Positions 8,538 to 18,976 of a stretch of DNA of 64,000 bases are shown piece after piece (positions within the stretch are counted from its first letter, which is position 1; each line of letters opens with the position of its first letter). Position numbers and translations under genes: made by a program. The notes below the pieces were generated by a model, which worked only from the letters and a program-made list of their open reading frames with translations, searched no databases and had not been told where the DNA came from. This DNA is from Whitmania pigra. Its lineage: Eukaryota; Annelida; Clitellata; Hirudinida; Haemopidae. The DNA lies in contig JAJTWR010000431.1 in assembly GCA_021613335.1 (NCBI GenBank), positions 2,542,001 to 2,606,000 of the forward strand, read 5' to 3'.

Positions 8538-10313
8538 ATGACCACGAAAGCAGAAGTCGTCGTCAAGCTGTGGAGGTTGAGCCGCGGGCAGCGACGGCCC
8601 TTCTATGGCTCGCTTTTGTGCATGGTCGTCGCTGGCATGGCGACGGCGGCCTACGCCTGGCTCCTTGGACCGGCGCTGAAGCTCGTGCTGCGGGGCGGCG
8701 AAGCGGACTTCGGCCCACTCTGGGGGCGGCTCGGCCTCACCTGGGCACCGACGCGCGACGACATCCTCGCGTTGCTTCCGCCGCTGGTGGTCGGTCTCGC
8801 CGCCGCGCGTGCGCTCGCGTATTTCGGGCAATTCTATCTCTACGGGATGTTCGCCCAAGGGGTCATCGCCACCTTGCGGCGGCAAGTCTTTGTGAAGCTC
8901 CTCGCGCTCTCTCCGGCGCAGCGAGCGACCCGGCTCACCGGCGACTTGCTCTTTCGGCTCACGAGCGAGATGCAGGCGTTGGAGTCGGTCATCACCGTCA
9001 CGCTCGTTTCCTGGGTGCGCGACAGCATCGGCGTCGTCGCGCTCCTCGGGGTGGCGCTCTTCTGGAGCTGGAAACTGACGCTGGTCGCGCTGTTGGTGAG
9101 TCCGATCGCCGTCTACCCGGTGTCGCTGCTCACGCGAGTCGCCCTGCGCTACGGGCGGCAAGGGCAAGACGGGCTCGGTGCGCTTGCCGGGCTCCTCCAC
9201 GAAAACCTCTCAGCGCTCACCACCATCCAAGCCTTCAACGCCGAAGACGCTGAGCGCGAACGCTTTGCCAAGCGGGCGACGCGCCTCGCTCGCTCGCAGC
9301 GCCGTGCAGCGCGTGTACGGGCGGCGGTGTCGGCGGGCATGGAAGTGCTGGTGTCGCTGGTGGTGGCCTTGACGATTGTCGTCGCTGGCGTCGCTCTCCG
9401 GGTGGAGCCCGAGGCGCTTACGTCGTTCCTCGGGGCGCTGGTGCTCCTACACCAGCCGATAAAAGAGCTCGGACGGGCGACAGAGTTCGCGAGCTCCGGC
9501 AGCGCCGCTTGGGAACGGATTGAAGCACTCCTCAACCTCCCGGAGCCGCACATCGCGTGGGGGCCGGTGGAGCTCCCGCCGCTCTCCCGCGGTGTCGAGG
9601 TGCGGGGGCTCACCTTTCGTTGGCCGGGCATGGAGCGGGACGCCATCTCCGAGCTTTCGCTCACGCTGCGCCGGGGTACGGTGACTGCCCTCATCGGCGC
9701 CTCCGGCAGCGGGAAGTCGAGCCTCGCGTCGCTCCTCCTGCGCCTCGAAGATCCGCCGCCGGGGACAATCTTCTACGACGGCATCGACCTGCGCGACGCG
9801 ACCCGCGCATCGCTGCGCAACCAGTTTGCGCTCGTCACCCAAGAGCCGCTCCTCTTCGCGGCCTCGGTGCGGGACAACTTGCTCCTCGCGCGCCCGGGCG
9901 CCTCGGCGGCGGCGGTCGAGGCCGCGTGCCGCACGGCAGACGCGCACGACTTCATCACGGCACTTCCCCGCGGGTACGACACGGTGCTCGGCGAACGCGG
10001 CGTCACGCTCTCCGGTGGGCAGCGCCAGCGCCTCTGCCTCGCCCGGGCGCTCCTGCGGGAGGCGTCGGTGCTCATCCTCGACGAGCCGACGAGCAGCCTC
10101 GATGCAACCGGCGAGCAAGAAGTCCTCGCAGCGCTCACCCGCGCACTTACCGGCCGCACGGCGCTCCTCATCGCCCACTCGCTCGCAGCGGTCCGTGGGG
10201 CGCAGGAACTGCTGGTGATGGAGCAGGGGCGGGTCGTCGCCCGGGGTACCCCCGGCGAACTCCTGCGCAACGCTGCTGGGGAAGACGTTGCCCGGGTGCC
10301 TGAAAAAGATTAG
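8538..10313 (+). CDS. MsbA-like ABC exporter (permease-ATPase fusion)
   Basis: A 591-residue half-transporter. The N-terminal half has about six membrane helices (to residue 310), and the C-terminal ATPase has Walker [10 protein letters not shown], signature LSGGQRQRL, Walker B VLILDEP and the H-loop ([10 protein letters not shown]). It would act as a dimer in the inner membrane. Its position divergent from lpxB suggests it flips lipid A-core (MsbA role), but the sequence alone does not fix the substrate. The 96-base gap to lpxB must hold both promoters. Confidence 0.87.
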   Translation: MTTKAEVVVKLWRLSRGQRRPFYGSLLCMVVAGMATAAYAWLLGPALKLVLRGGEADFGPLWGRLGLTWAPTRDDILALLPPLVVGLAAARALAYFGQFYLYGMFAQGVIATLRRQVFVKLLALSPAQRATRLTGDLLFRLTSEMQALESVITVTLVSWVRDSIGVVALLGVALFWSWKLTLVALLVSPIAVYPVSLLTRVALRYGRQGQDGLGALAGLLHENLSALTTIQAFNAEDAERERFAKRATRLARSQRRAARVRAAVSAGMEVLVSLVVALTIVVAGVALRVEPEALTSFLGALVLLHQPIKELGRATEFASSGSAAWERIEALLNLPEPHIAWGPVELPPLSRGVEVRGLTFRWPGMERDAISELSLTLRRGTVTALIGASGSGKSSLASLLLRLEDPPPGTIFYDGIDLRDATRASLRNQFALVTQEPLLFAASVRDNLLLARPGASAAAVEAACRTADAHDFITALPRGYDTVLGERGVTLSGGQRQRLCLARALLREASVLILDEPTSSLDATGEQEVLAALTRALTGRTALLIAHSLAAVRGAQELLVMEQGRVVARGTPGELLRNAAGEDVARVPEKD

Positions 10314-10323
10314 GCATCGGCCC

Positions 10324-11568
10324 ATGAACTGGGACGCTCCGCTCTCCAAAGTTGACCCCGAATTGCAGGCGATGATCACCGCTGAAACCCACCGCCAGCG
10401 CGATGGCCTTGAGCTCATCGCCTCGGAAAATTTCGTGAGTAAGGCGGTGCTCGACGCTGTCGGCTCTCCGCTCACCAACAAGTACGCCGAAGGCTACCCG
10501 GGCAAACGCTATTACGGCGGTTGCGAAGTCGTCGACCGCATCGAAACCCTCGCCATCGAACGCGCGAAGAAACTCTTCGGCGCGGAAGCGGCGAACGTGC
10601 AGGCGCACTCCGGCTCCCAAGCGAACATGGCCGCCTACATGGCGATCATGAACCCCGGCGACTCCTTCCTGGCACTCGACTTGAACAGCGGCGGACACCT
10701 CACCCACGGGGCACAGGTCAACTTCTCCGGGAAAATCTACCGGCCGATTTCCTACGGCCTCGTCCGTGAGACCGAACTCATCGACTACGATCAAGTGGCG
10801 AAGCTCGCGCGCGAGCACAAGCCCAAGGTGATTGTCACTGGCGCCTCCGCGTACTCGCGGATCATCGACTTTGCGCGCTTTAAGGAAATCGCCACCGAAG
10901 TCGGCGCAAAGTTCATCGTCGATATGGCGCACATCGCCGGCCTCGTCGCGACGGACCTGCACCCGTCGCCGGTGCCCTACGCGGACATCGTCACCTCCAC
11001 CGCCCACAAGACGCTCCGCGGCCCGCGCTCCGGCTTCATCCTCATGCGCGCCGACTTGGCAAAGCCGATTAACTCGCTCGTGTTCCCGGGCATCCAAGGC
11101 GGACCGCTCATGCACGTGATCGCCGGAAAGGCCACGGCCTTCCGCGAGGCGATGGCTCCCGAGTTCCGCACCTACGCGAAGCAAGTCGTGGCGAACGCTC
11201 AGGCGCTCGCCGAAGAGCTGGTCCGCGCCGGATTCCGCATCGTCTCCGGCGGCACCGATAACCACTTGGTCCTCGTCGACCTGCGCTCCCAAAACGTCAC
11301 CGGCAAAGACGCCGAAGAGGCCCTCGGGCGGGTCGGGATTACCGTCAACAAGAACCAGATTCCATTCGACCCCCAGAAGCCGACCATCAGCTCCGGTATT
11401 CGGGTCGGCTCGGCGGCGCTCACCACCCGCGGCATGAAGGTCCCAGAGATGCAGAAGGTCGCGAAGTTCATCGCCCGAGGCATCAAGTGCGACGCGAGCG
11501 CGGCTGCCGCGCTGCGGGCGGAAGTCGAAGAGTTCGCGCGCTCCTTCCCACTGTATCGCGACGAGTGA
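10324..11568 (+). CDS. glyA: Serine hydroxymethyltransferase
   Basis: A 414-residue PLP enzyme that interconverts serine and glycine with transfer of a one-carbon unit to tetrahydrofolate. Visible blocks include LIASENFVS near the N-terminus, [13 protein letters not shown], and the PLP-lysine motif [13 protein letters not shown]. The open frame extends 12 codons further back into the ABC gene, but the ATG at 10324 gives the usual N-terminus ([14 protein letters not shown]) and avoids the overlap. It is followed without a gap by ribD. Confidence 0.97.
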   Translation: MNWDAPLSKVDPELQAMITAETHRQRDGLELIASENFVSKAVLDAVGSPLTNKYAEGYPGKRYYGGCEVVDRIETLAIERAKKLFGAEAANVQAHSGSQANMAAYMAIMNPGDSFLALDLNSGGHLTHGAQVNFSGKIYRPISYGLVRETELIDYDQVAKLAREHKPKVIVTGASAYSRIIDFARFKEIATEVGAKFIVDMAHIAGLVATDLHPSPVPYADIVTSTAHKTLRGPRSGFILMRADLAKPINSLVFPGIQGGPLMHVIAGKATAFREAMAPEFRTYAKQVVANAQALAEELVRAGFRIVSGGTDNHLVLVDLRSQNVTGKDAEEALGRVGITVNKNQIPFDPQKPTISSGIRVGSAALTTRGMKVPEMQKVAKFIARGIKCDASAAAALRAEVEEFARSFPLYRDE

Positions 11569-12635
11569 AGGAAACCCGAGACACCACCTACATGCGGCTA
11601 GCGCTTGCGGAGGCTGCGCGGCTTCGGGGGCGGACCCATCCGAACCCGACCGTCGGGGCGGTGCTCGTTCGCGGGAAGCGCGTGCTCGCGGCCGCCGCCC
11701 ATGCTGGTCCGGGGTTGCCGCACGCGGAGCTCGCCGCCATGGAAGCAGTGCGCGGAAGCCTCGCGGGGACGACGCTCTACACCACCCTCGAACCTTGTAA
11801 CCACTGGGGGCGGACGATGCCCTGCGCCCAGGCGATTATCGATCGCGGCGTCTCGCGGGTGGTTTACGCCTCGCGAGATCCGAATCCTCTCGTCGACGGC
11901 AAGGGCCTGCGCCGCCTGCGCGACGCCGGAGTGAAAGTCGAACGCGGACCACTCGTCGCCGAGGCCGACGCGCTCAATGAGCCGTTCTTCAAATTCATGC
12001 GCCAGAAGCTGCCGTGGGTCACCTTAAAGTCCGCGAGCACCTTGGATGGAATGAGCGCTCCCGGCTCCCGGCGGACCATGGCGTTGACGAGCGAGGCGGC
12101 GCTGCGCCATGCGCACGAGCAGCGCTCGCGAGTCGATGCGATTGTGGTGGGCGCGGACACGGTGCTCGCCGACAATCCCCAACTCACCGCTCGTTACGGC
12201 GCACCTCGAAGCCCGCTGCGCATCATCCTCGACGGCGACCTGCGCACCCCGGCCTCGGCGCGGGTGTACGACACTCGGGCGACGCGCACGCTGCTCGTCA
12301 CTGGTCCCGCGAGCGCCCGAAAACTCGCACCGTTTGAAGCCCGCGGCGTCGAAGTGTGGCGCTACCCCAAAACCTGGGTGCCGCTCCGGGCCCTCGCGCG
12401 ACGGCTCGTCGCCGAGGGAGTGTTGCATCTGCTGGTCGAGGGCGGCGCGGCGACGCACGCGGCTTTCTTGCAGGCGGGCCTCGCCGACGAGCTGCACCTG
12501 TACCTTGCCCCAAAGCTCCTGCGGGCCGGCGCACTCACCTGGAGCGGGGCCGGGAAGCAAAAGCCAGTACGCGACCTGACCGTGGAATTGCTCGCGCCAG
12601 ACCTCTTCGTCCGCGGCTTTTTCTCGGCGCCTTAA
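11565..12635 (+). CDS. ribD: Riboflavin biosynthesis deaminase/reductase RibD
   Basis: A 356-residue bifunctional enzyme for the second and third steps of riboflavin synthesis. The N-terminal deaminase domain has [10 protein letters not shown], the catalytic HAE (PHAELAAME) and the zinc motif [14 protein letters not shown]. The C-terminal NADPH-dependent reductase domain begins near [11 protein letters not shown] and includes [13 protein letters not shown]. The GTG at 11565 overlaps the glyA stop (GTGA) and is preferred; an ATG nine codons later is possible. Other rib genes are not in the window. The stop overlaps the convergent mgtE stop by four bases. Confidence 0.94.
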   Translation: MKETRDTTYMRLALAEAARLRGRTHPNPTVGAVLVRGKRVLAAAAHAGPGLPHAELAAMEAVRGSLAGTTLYTTLEPCNHWGRTMPCAQAIIDRGVSRVVYASRDPNPLVDGKGLRRLRDAGVKVERGPLVAEADALNEPFFKFMRQKLPWVTLKSASTLDGMSAPGSRRTMALTSEAALRHAHEQRSRVDAIVVGADTVLADNPQLTARYGAPRSPLRIILDGDLRTPASARVYDTRATRTLLVTGPASARKLAPFEARGVEVWRYPKTWVPLRALARRLVAEGVLHLLVEGGAATHAAFLQAGLADELHLYLAPKLLRAGALTWSGAGKQKPVRDLTVELLAPDLFVRGFFSAP

Positions 12636-14035
12636 GGCGCGAGGAGCGTGGTGCGAAGGATGGTCGCCGCTACGGTGAAGTAGATGACGATGCCGGTCAC
12701 GTCGACGAGCGTCGCCACAAAGGGCGCCGAAGCTTTTGCCGGATCGAACCCAACCCACCGAAGGATGATCGGCAGCATGGAGCCCGCGATGGTGCCAAAG
12801 GTGACGACGCCGATGAGGCTCGCTCCCACTGTTAACGCCACGAGCAGGTAGTGCTCGCCGTAACTGACGCTGATGAATCCGTAATGGTGGAGGATTTCCC
12901 AGAGCAGAATTCGGGCCATGCCGATGATGGCGAGGATGGAGCCGAGGAGGATGCCGCTGCGCAGCTCGCGGTAGAGGACGACGGCCCAACTGCGCAGCGT
13001 AATCTCCTTCAAGGCGAGCGCCCGGATGATGATGGACGTCGCCTGGCTGCCGGAGTTGCCGCCGGAGGAGATGATGAGCGGTAGGAACAGCACCAGCACT
13101 GCGGCGCGCTGCAGCTCTTCATCGAAGTGCGACATCGCGGTCGTCGTGAACATTTCGCCGACGAGGAGGATGGAGAGCCAGCCGCCGCGCTTGCGGACCA
13201 TGTCCCAGAGGCTCGTGTCCATGTACGGCGTGTCGAGGGCTTCGGTACCACCGAGGTTGTGGATGGCCTCGGTCGCCTTTTCCTCGGCAACGTCGAGCAC
13301 GTCGTCGACGGTGATGAGCCCCAGCATCATCCCGTCGGAGTCGGTCACCGGGAGGGCGGTGCGATCGTACTTCTCGAAGGCCGAGACGATGGTGTCGCGA
13401 TCGGCTTTGGCTTCGATGGAGACGAGGGGCCGGGTTTGAATCTCCTCCACTTTTTGGTCTGGCTCGGCGAGCACCAGCGCGGCGAGGGTAATCTCCTCCA
13501 TGAGGCGGCCCGCCGCATCCACGAGGAAGACCACGTTTAAGGTCTCAGTGTTATTGCGATTCTTCCGGATGACGTCGAGCGCGTCCCGGGCGGTGATGCC
13601 CGGGGAGATTTTCAGGTACCGCGGCGTCATGAAGCGGCCCGCGGAGTTTTCTGGGTACCCGAGGAGCTGGCGAGCGATGCGCAGGTCGTCGGGCTTCAAC
13701 TGCTCGATGGCGCGGCGGGTGACTTCCGCCGGGAGCTCTTCGAAAAGGCGGGTGCGATCGTCCGGCGACATCCCGTCGAGGATCGACGCGAGGGTGTCAG
13801 ACTTTAAGGTCTGGACGATTTCCGTCTGTTGGTCGAGCGGCAGGTATTCGAAGGCGCGGCTCGCGAGCGCCCGAGGAAGGACTCGGAAGATGAGCCCCGA
13901 TTCCTCCGGCGGTAGGTCGTCCAGTATCTCGGCGATGTCCGCCGGGTCGAGCTCGGACACAGCTATCCGGAGAGCCGCCCAATCCTTTTGACGGATGAGC
14001 TCCTCACACTCCGGTTTCAGGAGGTGGCCAAGCAC
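12632..14035 (-). CDS. mgtE: Magnesium transporter MgtE
   Basis: A 467-residue protein with the full MgtE layout: an N-terminal helical superhelix domain (to about 135, EILDDLPPEE type repeats), a CBS pair (about 140-260; ALPVTDSDGMMLGLITVDDVLDV) and a five-helix membrane pore domain. The pore-domain block LFLPLIISSGGNSGSQA is the family signature. It is a Mg2+-gated Mg2+ channel in the inner membrane. Ten bases separate it from the upstream thioredoxin gene, so the two probably share a transcript. Confidence 0.96.
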   Translation of the reverse strand: MLGHLLKPECEELIRQKDWAALRIAVSELDPADIAEILDDLPPEESGLIFRVLPRALASRAFEYLPLDQQTEIVQTLKSDTLASILDGMSPDDRTRLFEELPAEVTRRAIEQLKPDDLRIARQLLGYPENSAGRFMTPRYLKISPGITARDALDVIRKNRNNTETLNVVFLVDAAGRLMEEITLAALVLAEPDQKVEEIQTRPLVSIEAKADRDTIVSAFEKYDRTALPVTDSDGMMLGLITVDDVLDVAEEKATEAIHNLGGTEALDTPYMDTSLWDMVRKRGGWLSILLVGEMFTTTAMSHFDEELQRAAVLVLFLPLIISSGGNSGSQATSIIIRALALKEITLRSWAVVLYRELRSGILLGSILAIIGMARILLWEILHHYGFISVSYGEHYLLVALTVGASLIGVVTFGTIAGSMLPIILRWVGFDPAKASAPFVATLVDVTGIVIYFTVAATILRTTLLAP

Positions 14036-14045
14036 GGCGTCGCGC

Positions 14046-14372
14046 TTAGAGGGCCTTCTTGACGGTCTCTTCGAGCTTGTGCCGGGCTACGGAACCGACG
14101 ATTTGGTCGATGACCTTGCCATCCTTGAAGAGGAGCAGGGTCGGGAGCGCACGAATGCCGTACTTCTCGGCGGTGGAGTTGTTCACGTCCACGTCGATTT
14201 TGGCGACCTTCACCTTGCCTTGGTAGCTCGTCGCGAGCTCATCGAGGGTGGGGGCGAGGGCTCGGCACGGCTGGCACCAGGTCGCCCAAAAATCCACAAG
14301 GACGGGGGTTTTTGCGTCCAGTACCTCGGTTTGAAAGCTTTTGTCGTCGATAGTTACAGTAGCGGATCCCAT
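14046..14372 (-). CDS. Thioredoxin with WCQPC active site
   Basis: A 108-residue single-domain thioredoxin. The fold blocks VLVDFWATWCQPC, cis-Pro ALPTLLLFKDG and the C-terminal helix are all present. The active site is Cys-Gln-Pro-Cys instead of the usual Cys-Gly-Pro-Cys, which may shift the redox potential. The ATG at 14372 is chosen because AGGAG lies six bases upstream; a longer ATG at 14390 would place that Shine-Dalgarno inside the gene. It probably leads a trx-mgtE transcript. Confidence 0.94.
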   Translation of the reverse strand: MGSATVTIDDKSFQTEVLDAKTPVLVDFWATWCQPCRALAPTLDELATSYQGKVKVAKIDVDVNNSTAEKYGIRALPTLLLFKDGKVIDQIVGSVARHKLEETVKKAL

Positions 14373-14535
14373 GGTAACTCCTGTGAACACGGGGTGGAAC
14401 TTCAGTGGTGGGGCAATTGCCCCGAACAGGTGGCCCTGTTCCTCAGAACACGATGTAATACGGGAAGGCGCGGTTTCAAGCTGACAATTTTATCATTGAT
14501 GCATGAAAGGCTACAATGCGGCGAAGGAACAAAGA

Positions 14536-14925
14536 ATGAGACTATTTCTGTCGCAAACCCAGCTTGAGAATTGGATTACGTCCGATGTGGCCGACTTGGA
14601 CGGCCAGGACCTCCAGATTAAGGTGGACGGTACGACGTTTCCTACCCAGCCGGCGGTCCATGTGCTCAAGGTCGTATCCGGGAGCGACTTGAAGAAGCTC
14701 GTCGGCAAGGTGAAGACCGAGGCCCAGCTTGCCGAGCTTCAGGCCGAGCGCCTCGCCGCCTCGTGCATCGTCGGCGATACCGCCTACGAAACCGTGGATG
14801 GGTACGTCGTGGGCGTCGAGGGACTGGGTGCCGAAAGCCCAAAGCCCGGCCCCGAAGGCAAGAAGCCTGGACCGGGGCCGTCGTCGCCAGAGGCAGATCT
14901 CCTCGCGGCTTTCATCCTCGACTGA
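14536..14925 (+). CDS. Hypothetical protein preceding the GspE/PilB-like ATPase
   Basis: A 129-residue soluble protein that I do not recognise. It has no signal peptide or membrane span. The first 90 residues are a compact mixed domain (LDGQDLQIKVDGTTF, AVHVLKVVSGSDLKKLVG), followed by a Pro/Gly/Lys-rich linker (PKPGPEGKKPGPGP) and a short acidic end. The ATG at 14536 has AAGGAA seven bases upstream and is favoured over the ATG at 14503. It lies four bases before the ATPase gene, so a shared role in pilus or secretion-motor function is possible but unproven. Confidence 0.7.
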   Translation: MRLFLSQTQLENWITSDVADLDGQDLQIKVDGTTFPTQPAVHVLKVVSGSDLKKLVGKVKTEAQLAELQAERLAASCIVGDTAYETVDGYVVGVEGLGAESPKPGPEGKKPGPGPSSPEADLLAAFILD

Positions 14926-14929
14926 CGCC

Positions 14930-16741
14930 TTGAGTGCTCCCAAGCTGAAGCGCAAGCAGGCATCCGACTTTACCTTGGCGTGGCTACTGGAGGTGCTGGT
15001 GGGCGCGAAACTGCTCACGGCCTCGCAGGCGAAAGACATCTCCACCCGGGAGCCGCAGGCGCGTGCGCGGGTGGTGAAGCAATCCGGTGAAGAGCGCTAC
15101 CTGCCGACGCCAGTGGAGCTCGTCGCGGCGTTTCAAGTGCAGCTCCCGACAGGGCAAACGCTGGATCAAGACCTCATCACAGAGACTGCGGCGGGAGCGG
15201 CGGGCATCGCCTACCGAAAAATCGACCTGCTGAAGCTGGGGGTCGACATCGCTGGGCGCTCCTTCTCGCAGCCCTACGCTCGCAAGCACTCCATTCTGCC
15301 ACTGGAAGGGGGCGGAATGAGCCCGCTCACGGTGGCGGTGGCGAATCCCTTTGATCAAGAGCTCTTTGACGGGCTCACGCGCATCGTCGGCTCGGCGGTT
15401 ATCCCGGTTTTCTCGGCGCGCGCGGACATCCTCCGCGGCATCGCCGACGTCTACGACTTCAAGCGCACGGTGGTGGCGGCGGCGCACGAGCATGCGGAGG
15501 GCGGCCCGGGTATCGGCAACTTCGAGCAGCTCATCTCGGTATCCGCGAACCAACAGCTCGACGCCGGAGACCGCCCAGTCATCCAGGCTGTCGATTACCT
15601 GCTGCGCTATGCGTTTGATCAGCGCGCGTCCGACATCCACCTGGAGGCGAAGCGCGAGCGCTGCGTCGTCCGGCTGCGCATCGACGGCGTCCTACACTCG
15701 GTCTACGAATTGCCGGTCCAGCTCCACCCGCCGATCATCGCCCGCATCAAGACCATCTCCCGCCTCGACATCGCCGAGAAGCGCAAACCCCAAGACGGCC
15801 GTATCAAAGTGGAGCGCGACGGGCGGGAGATAGAGATTCGCGTCTCGACGCTCCCGACGGCTTTCGGCGAAAAAGCCGTGCTCCGCATCTTCGACCCAGA
15901 GACGGCAGTCGTCGACCTCGGCGAATTGGGCTTTGACCCGATGGAGAAGAAGCTCTTCGAGTCGTGGATTCAGGAACCGCACGGACTGATACTCGTGACT
16001 GGTCCAACCGGAAGCGGAAAGACCACCACGCTGTACTCAGCCCTCAAGGTACTCTCCGGGCCAGACGTCAACGTTACGACGATTGAAGACCCCATCGAAA
16101 TGGTCTGGGAGGCCTTCAACCAGGTGCAGGTGCAGCCGCGCATCGGGCTCGACTTCGCCACCGCGCTTCGCCACATCCTCCGCCAAGACCCAGACATCAT
16201 CATGGTCGGAGAGATTCGCGACGGCGAGACCGCAGAGAATGCCATCCAGTCAGCACTCACTGGCCACCTCGTGCTCTCGACCTTGCACACCAACGACTCA
16301 GTTGGGGCGGTGAGCCGCATGCGCGACCTCAACGTGCCAGCGTTCCTGCTTTCGAGCTGCTTGTTGGGCATCATGGCCCAGCGGCTTCTGCGCCGGGTGT
16401 GCGTCGACTGCGCGGCGCCGACCACCTACGCCGACTCCGAACTCGCCTCACTCTCGGTGGCGATACCGAACCTCCCCGGCGGACCGAATTTCATGAAAGG
16501 GAAGGGGTGCGTCAAATGTCGAGGCACCGGATACCGCGGGCGCACGGCCGTATTTGAGATGTTTTCGGGCACCGAAGAGGTGAAGCAACTCGTCGCGAAC
16601 AGCGGCTCCTACGGCGACTTGGTCGCCGCCGGGCGACGCAGCGGCTTCCGTACGCTTCGCGAAGCCGCGACCTTGAAGCTGGCGCAAGGCATCACGGGCC
16701 TCGACGAGGTCCTGCGCATGACGACCGCCGAACAGACGTAA
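14930..16741 (+). CDS. GspE/PulE/PilB-family assembly ATPase
   Basis: About 603 residues: an N-terminal MshEN/T2SSE_N domain (roughly 10-160) and a C-terminal hexameric ATPase. Walker A is GPTGSGKTTT near residue 358. The Asp box (TIEDPIE), Walker B with ILRQDPDIIMVGEIRD and the His box (LSTLHTNDS) follow. A four-cysteine zinc site (CVDC and CVKC) is present. It powers type IV pilus extension or type II secretion. Partner genes (pilC/gspF, pilins) are absent here, so the system cannot be named. The frame is open back to 14729, but that part is a shadow of the previous gene. The TTG at 14930 just after its stop is the best start, without a clear Shine-Dalgarno. Confidence 0.9.
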   Translation: MSAPKLKRKQASDFTLAWLLEVLVGAKLLTASQAKDISTREPQARARVVKQSGEERYLPTPVELVAAFQVQLPTGQTLDQDLITETAAGAAGIAYRKIDLLKLGVDIAGRSFSQPYARKHSILPLEGGGMSPLTVAVANPFDQELFDGLTRIVGSAVIPVFSARADILRGIADVYDFKRTVVAAAHEHAEGGPGIGNFEQLISVSANQQLDAGDRPVIQAVDYLLRYAFDQRASDIHLEAKRERCVVRLRIDGVLHSVYELPVQLHPPIIARIKTISRLDIAEKRKPQDGRIKVERDGREIEIRVSTLPTAFGEKAVLRIFDPETAVVDLGELGFDPMEKKLFESWIQEPHGLILVTGPTGSGKTTTLYSALKVLSGPDVNVTTIEDPIEMVWEAFNQVQVQPRIGLDFATALRHILRQDPDIIMVGEIRDGETAENAIQSALTGHLVLSTLHTNDSVGAVSRMRDLNVPAFLLSSCLLGIMAQRLLRRVCVDCAAPTTYADSELASLSVAIPNLPGGPNFMKGKGCVKCRGTGYRGRTAVFEMFSGTEEVKQLVANSGSYGDLVAAGRRSGFRTLREAATLKLAQGITGLDEVLRMTTAEQT

Positions 16742-16836
16742 GACTTCGGCTGTTTGCCTATCTGGGCAATACCCGGTAGGGCTGAATTGCTGTTCCTCGT
16801 AAATGCCCTGAATCACACCATCCAAAGGAGCCACAA

Positions 16837-17364
16837 ATGAATAAGTTCGCAATCATTGCATTGACGTCAACCCTTGCCGCGCTTCCAGCCTACGCGCAGA
16901 GCTCGGTAGTCGTCAAAATGCAGCTCCTCGACGCCAAGGGAAACCAAGACGTTGGCGAAGTGACCGTCACCCAAACCAAATACGGGCTTGTCTTCACTCC
17001 CAACCTGCATGGGCTCCCGGAAGGACTCCACGGATTCCACATCCATGAACACCCGAGCTGCGAGCCTGCGGAGCACGACGGCGCCCCGGTCCTCGGCCTT
17101 GGAGCTGGTGGACACTGGGACCCGAAGAAGACGAAGAAGCACCTGTTCCCGTGGTCCGACGACGGCCACTTGGGTGACCTCCCGGCGCTGTTCGTCGCCA
17201 AGGATGGCACGGCGACCTCCCCGGTGCTTGCGCCGCGCCTCAAGGCGCTCAAATCCATCGCTGGCCGGGCGTTGATGGTCCACGCCGGGGGCGATAACCA
17301 CTCGGACAGCCCGGCGCCTCTCGGCGGTGGGGGACACCGGATGGTCTGCGGCGTCATCAAGTAA
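16837..17364 (+). CDS. sodC: Secreted Cu-Zn superoxide dismutase
   Basis: A 175-residue protein with a signal peptide (cleavage expected after about residue 20, AYA|QSS), so it is periplasmic or extracytoplasmic. The copper ligands in [10 protein letters not shown], the zinc-loop histidines and Asp ([17 protein letters not shown]) and the last copper ligand and Arg region ([23 protein letters not shown]) are all present. It converts superoxide to peroxide and oxygen. AAGGAG precedes the ATG. Confidence 0.96.
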   Translation: MNKFAIIALTSTLAALPAYAQSSVVVKMQLLDAKGNQDVGEVTVTQTKYGLVFTPNLHGLPEGLHGFHIHEHPSCEPAEHDGAPVLGLGAGGHWDPKKTKKHLFPWSDDGHLGDLPALFVAKDGTATSPVLAPRLKALKSIAGRALMVHAGGDNHSDSPAPLGGGGHRMVCGVIK

Positions 17365-17383
17365 CGTCATTCGTGGCCTGAGA

Positions 17384-17423
17384 GGAGCGTAAGAGAGGTG
17401 CAGTACTGCGCTTCTCTCGCTCC
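17384..17423 (+). other. Stem-loop after sodC
   Basis: GGAGCG pairs with CGCTCC. After a two-base bulge, AGAGAGG pairs with the CT-rich arm, and the loop itself contains the palindrome GCAGTACTGC. No T-run follows, so it is not a classic intrinsic terminator; it may stabilise the sodC mRNA end. Confidence 0.4.
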
Positions 17424-17948
17424 GGTCCACCAGGATTGAGCTGAAAGTTTCTCCGGGAGGGCGTGAAAAATCTTTCTCATTCCATCTAAAGTATAACTTG
17501 AACTTTTATCGCTACAGTTGTCGAGGTTTTGTTACGCGCCGCGGCAGTGTCCAAAGGCATCGCCGTTTTCCGATGCAATCCATTTTTTAAAGACACGGGT
17601 GTCCATGCTTAGCGACCTAATCCTAGAATTATAAAGACATTCATCAGATGGAGAATTTGGAGCACATGAGTCTACATTCTTAGCTAAAATTTCATGCAGC
17701 TCAAATCCAGACCATGATTGTCCGCATCGGTCGATTCTGCATTGACAGTAAATGGCTAGCTGCTATCGCTGTTGCTCGTAGGGGATGAGAGCAATGATTT
17801 TGTTTCGACACTATTATCAAAATCATAACGCAATCTTGTAATGCTCTGTATTTGTTAAGGTTATTAGTTTCCGAAACTGAATAATCGTGATTCTTCGAGT
17901 TATCAAGCCCGTAAGGTCGTGTCTGCCGTCAGCGTTCCATCATTCCAT
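17424..17948. other. AT-rich spacer without a recognised gene
   Basis: About 525 bases that are clearly richer in A and T than the flanking genes. I see no convincing open frame, tRNA or repeat. It must contain the promoter of the first barrel gene, but no good -35/-10 pair stood out. Its composition marks the left edge of the accessory part of the window. Confidence 0.5.
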
Positions 17949-17960
17949 CGGAGGGTGTTT

Positions 17961-18854
17961 ATGAAAACAAGACAATTCAGAGTCGTTGCTTTGCTCGTAG
18001 CCTTAACTGCTACATCTGCGTATTCCGAGATCTGGATGGGCATCGGATTCCCGGCCGCTAGGGGGAAATTCGCGCTGCTCAGTTTCCAAAACTTTATCAG
18101 TGGACCCGTATCTTCAAGTAGTCCGTACCCGGTATCCTTTGTCACACTGACGCCGAGCTACTATACGGAGCGAGGATTTACAAAAGATAGAGACCTATTT
18201 CATTTTTTTGCTGGAGCAGCGGTTGGTTATATAGAGGGCGCGCCGGCGGGCACCTCGACCTGGGATCGCATCGGTTGGGGCCTCCCCCATGTGGGTCTTG
18301 AGTGGTACTTCCATGCGGTTCGTCCGACGCCAATCAGCAACAAGCCGGGGGCAGCCAAGGTGTCTTGGTGGTTCTCACCATATGCCTTTCTCTATCTGCC
18401 GAACGGTTCAACGAGAACCTACGGTTTCGATGGAGTTTTTGGGAACAATGTTAGCTTTCAAATCGCGTTAGCGAACAACATCATGATCGGCAAGTTCTGG
18501 TTCACCGTCTCGCCGCTGCAATTTAATTATACCGGACCATACCTGCACCAATTGAGCACTTCCAAAGAGAGACTTGACATCGATCTCATGGATTTTACTG
18601 CGGGGTACGCGCTCCACCCGACCTTCTATATCGGCATACATCACGACTATAAGTTTTATAATGTTACCGCCGATGCAGCTCATCAATGGGGAGACGGCAG
18701 AATTGGCCCTTCGATATCTTGGTTGGGCTTAGCATCAAAGGGCTTCTACTTCTTTGCTAATATTAATTTCAGCTATATGATTGCGAATCCCGGCGTTCAT
18801 CCTTTGGCTCAAAAGACAACCTCTATCAACGGCGCCATGCTGTACGTATTTTAA
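17961..18854 (+). CDS. Predicted outer-membrane beta-barrel protein, paralogue 1
   Basis: 297 residues with a signal peptide (about 20-23 residues, ending near TSAYS). The mature part alternates aromatic and small residues, has no hydrophobic helices and ends in Val-Phe. A terminal Phe is the usual BAM recognition signal, so a beta-barrel is inferred. I do not recognise the exact family; a substrate-specific porin is plausible. Conserved with the two paralogues at 18977 and 21609 are RGFTKDRD, the DRIGWGLPHVG block, YLPNGS and GRIGPSI(S/T)WLG. GGAGG lies upstream of the ATG at 17961. Third codon positions are more AT-rich than in the other two copies. Confidence 0.75.
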   Translation: MKTRQFRVVALLVALTATSAYSEIWMGIGFPAARGKFALLSFQNFISGPVSSSSPYPVSFVTLTPSYYTERGFTKDRDLFHFFAGAAVGYIEGAPAGTSTWDRIGWGLPHVGLEWYFHAVRPTPISNKPGAAKVSWWFSPYAFLYLPNGSTRTYGFDGVFGNNVSFQIALANNIMIGKFWFTVSPLQFNYTGPYLHQLSTSKERLDIDLMDFTAGYALHPTFYIGIHHDYKFYNVTADAAHQWGDGRIGPSISWLGLASKGFYFFANINFSYMIANPGVHPLAQKTTSINGAMLYVF

Positions 18855-18885
18855 TTTTCAAACTTCACAACCTGTTTCAACTTCG

Positions 18886-18921
18886 GCGGCCGAATTCTCA
18901 TAAGGGATTCGGTCGCTTTTT
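18886..18921 (+). terminator. Intrinsic terminator after barrel paralogue 1
   Basis: A stem of about ten pairs (GCGGCCGAAT against ATTCGGTCGC, one G-T pair) is followed by five T. Nearly the same stem recurs after paralogue 3 at 22524. Confidence 0.8.
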
Positions 18922-18976
18922 GTTTCTAAAGCTGGGCTCTTGACAAATCCGATTGGTGTGCTTGAAGTCCCAACGC

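Noticed and set aside
8474..9200. N-terminal extension of lpxB to 9200
   Set aside because: The extension is antisense to the ABC exporter and has no LpxB-like sequence; the family N-terminus starts at 8441.
16742..16836. A structured leader before sodC
   Set aside because: Some short complementary segments (TGGG/CCCG) are present, but no stable, convincing fold or T-run.
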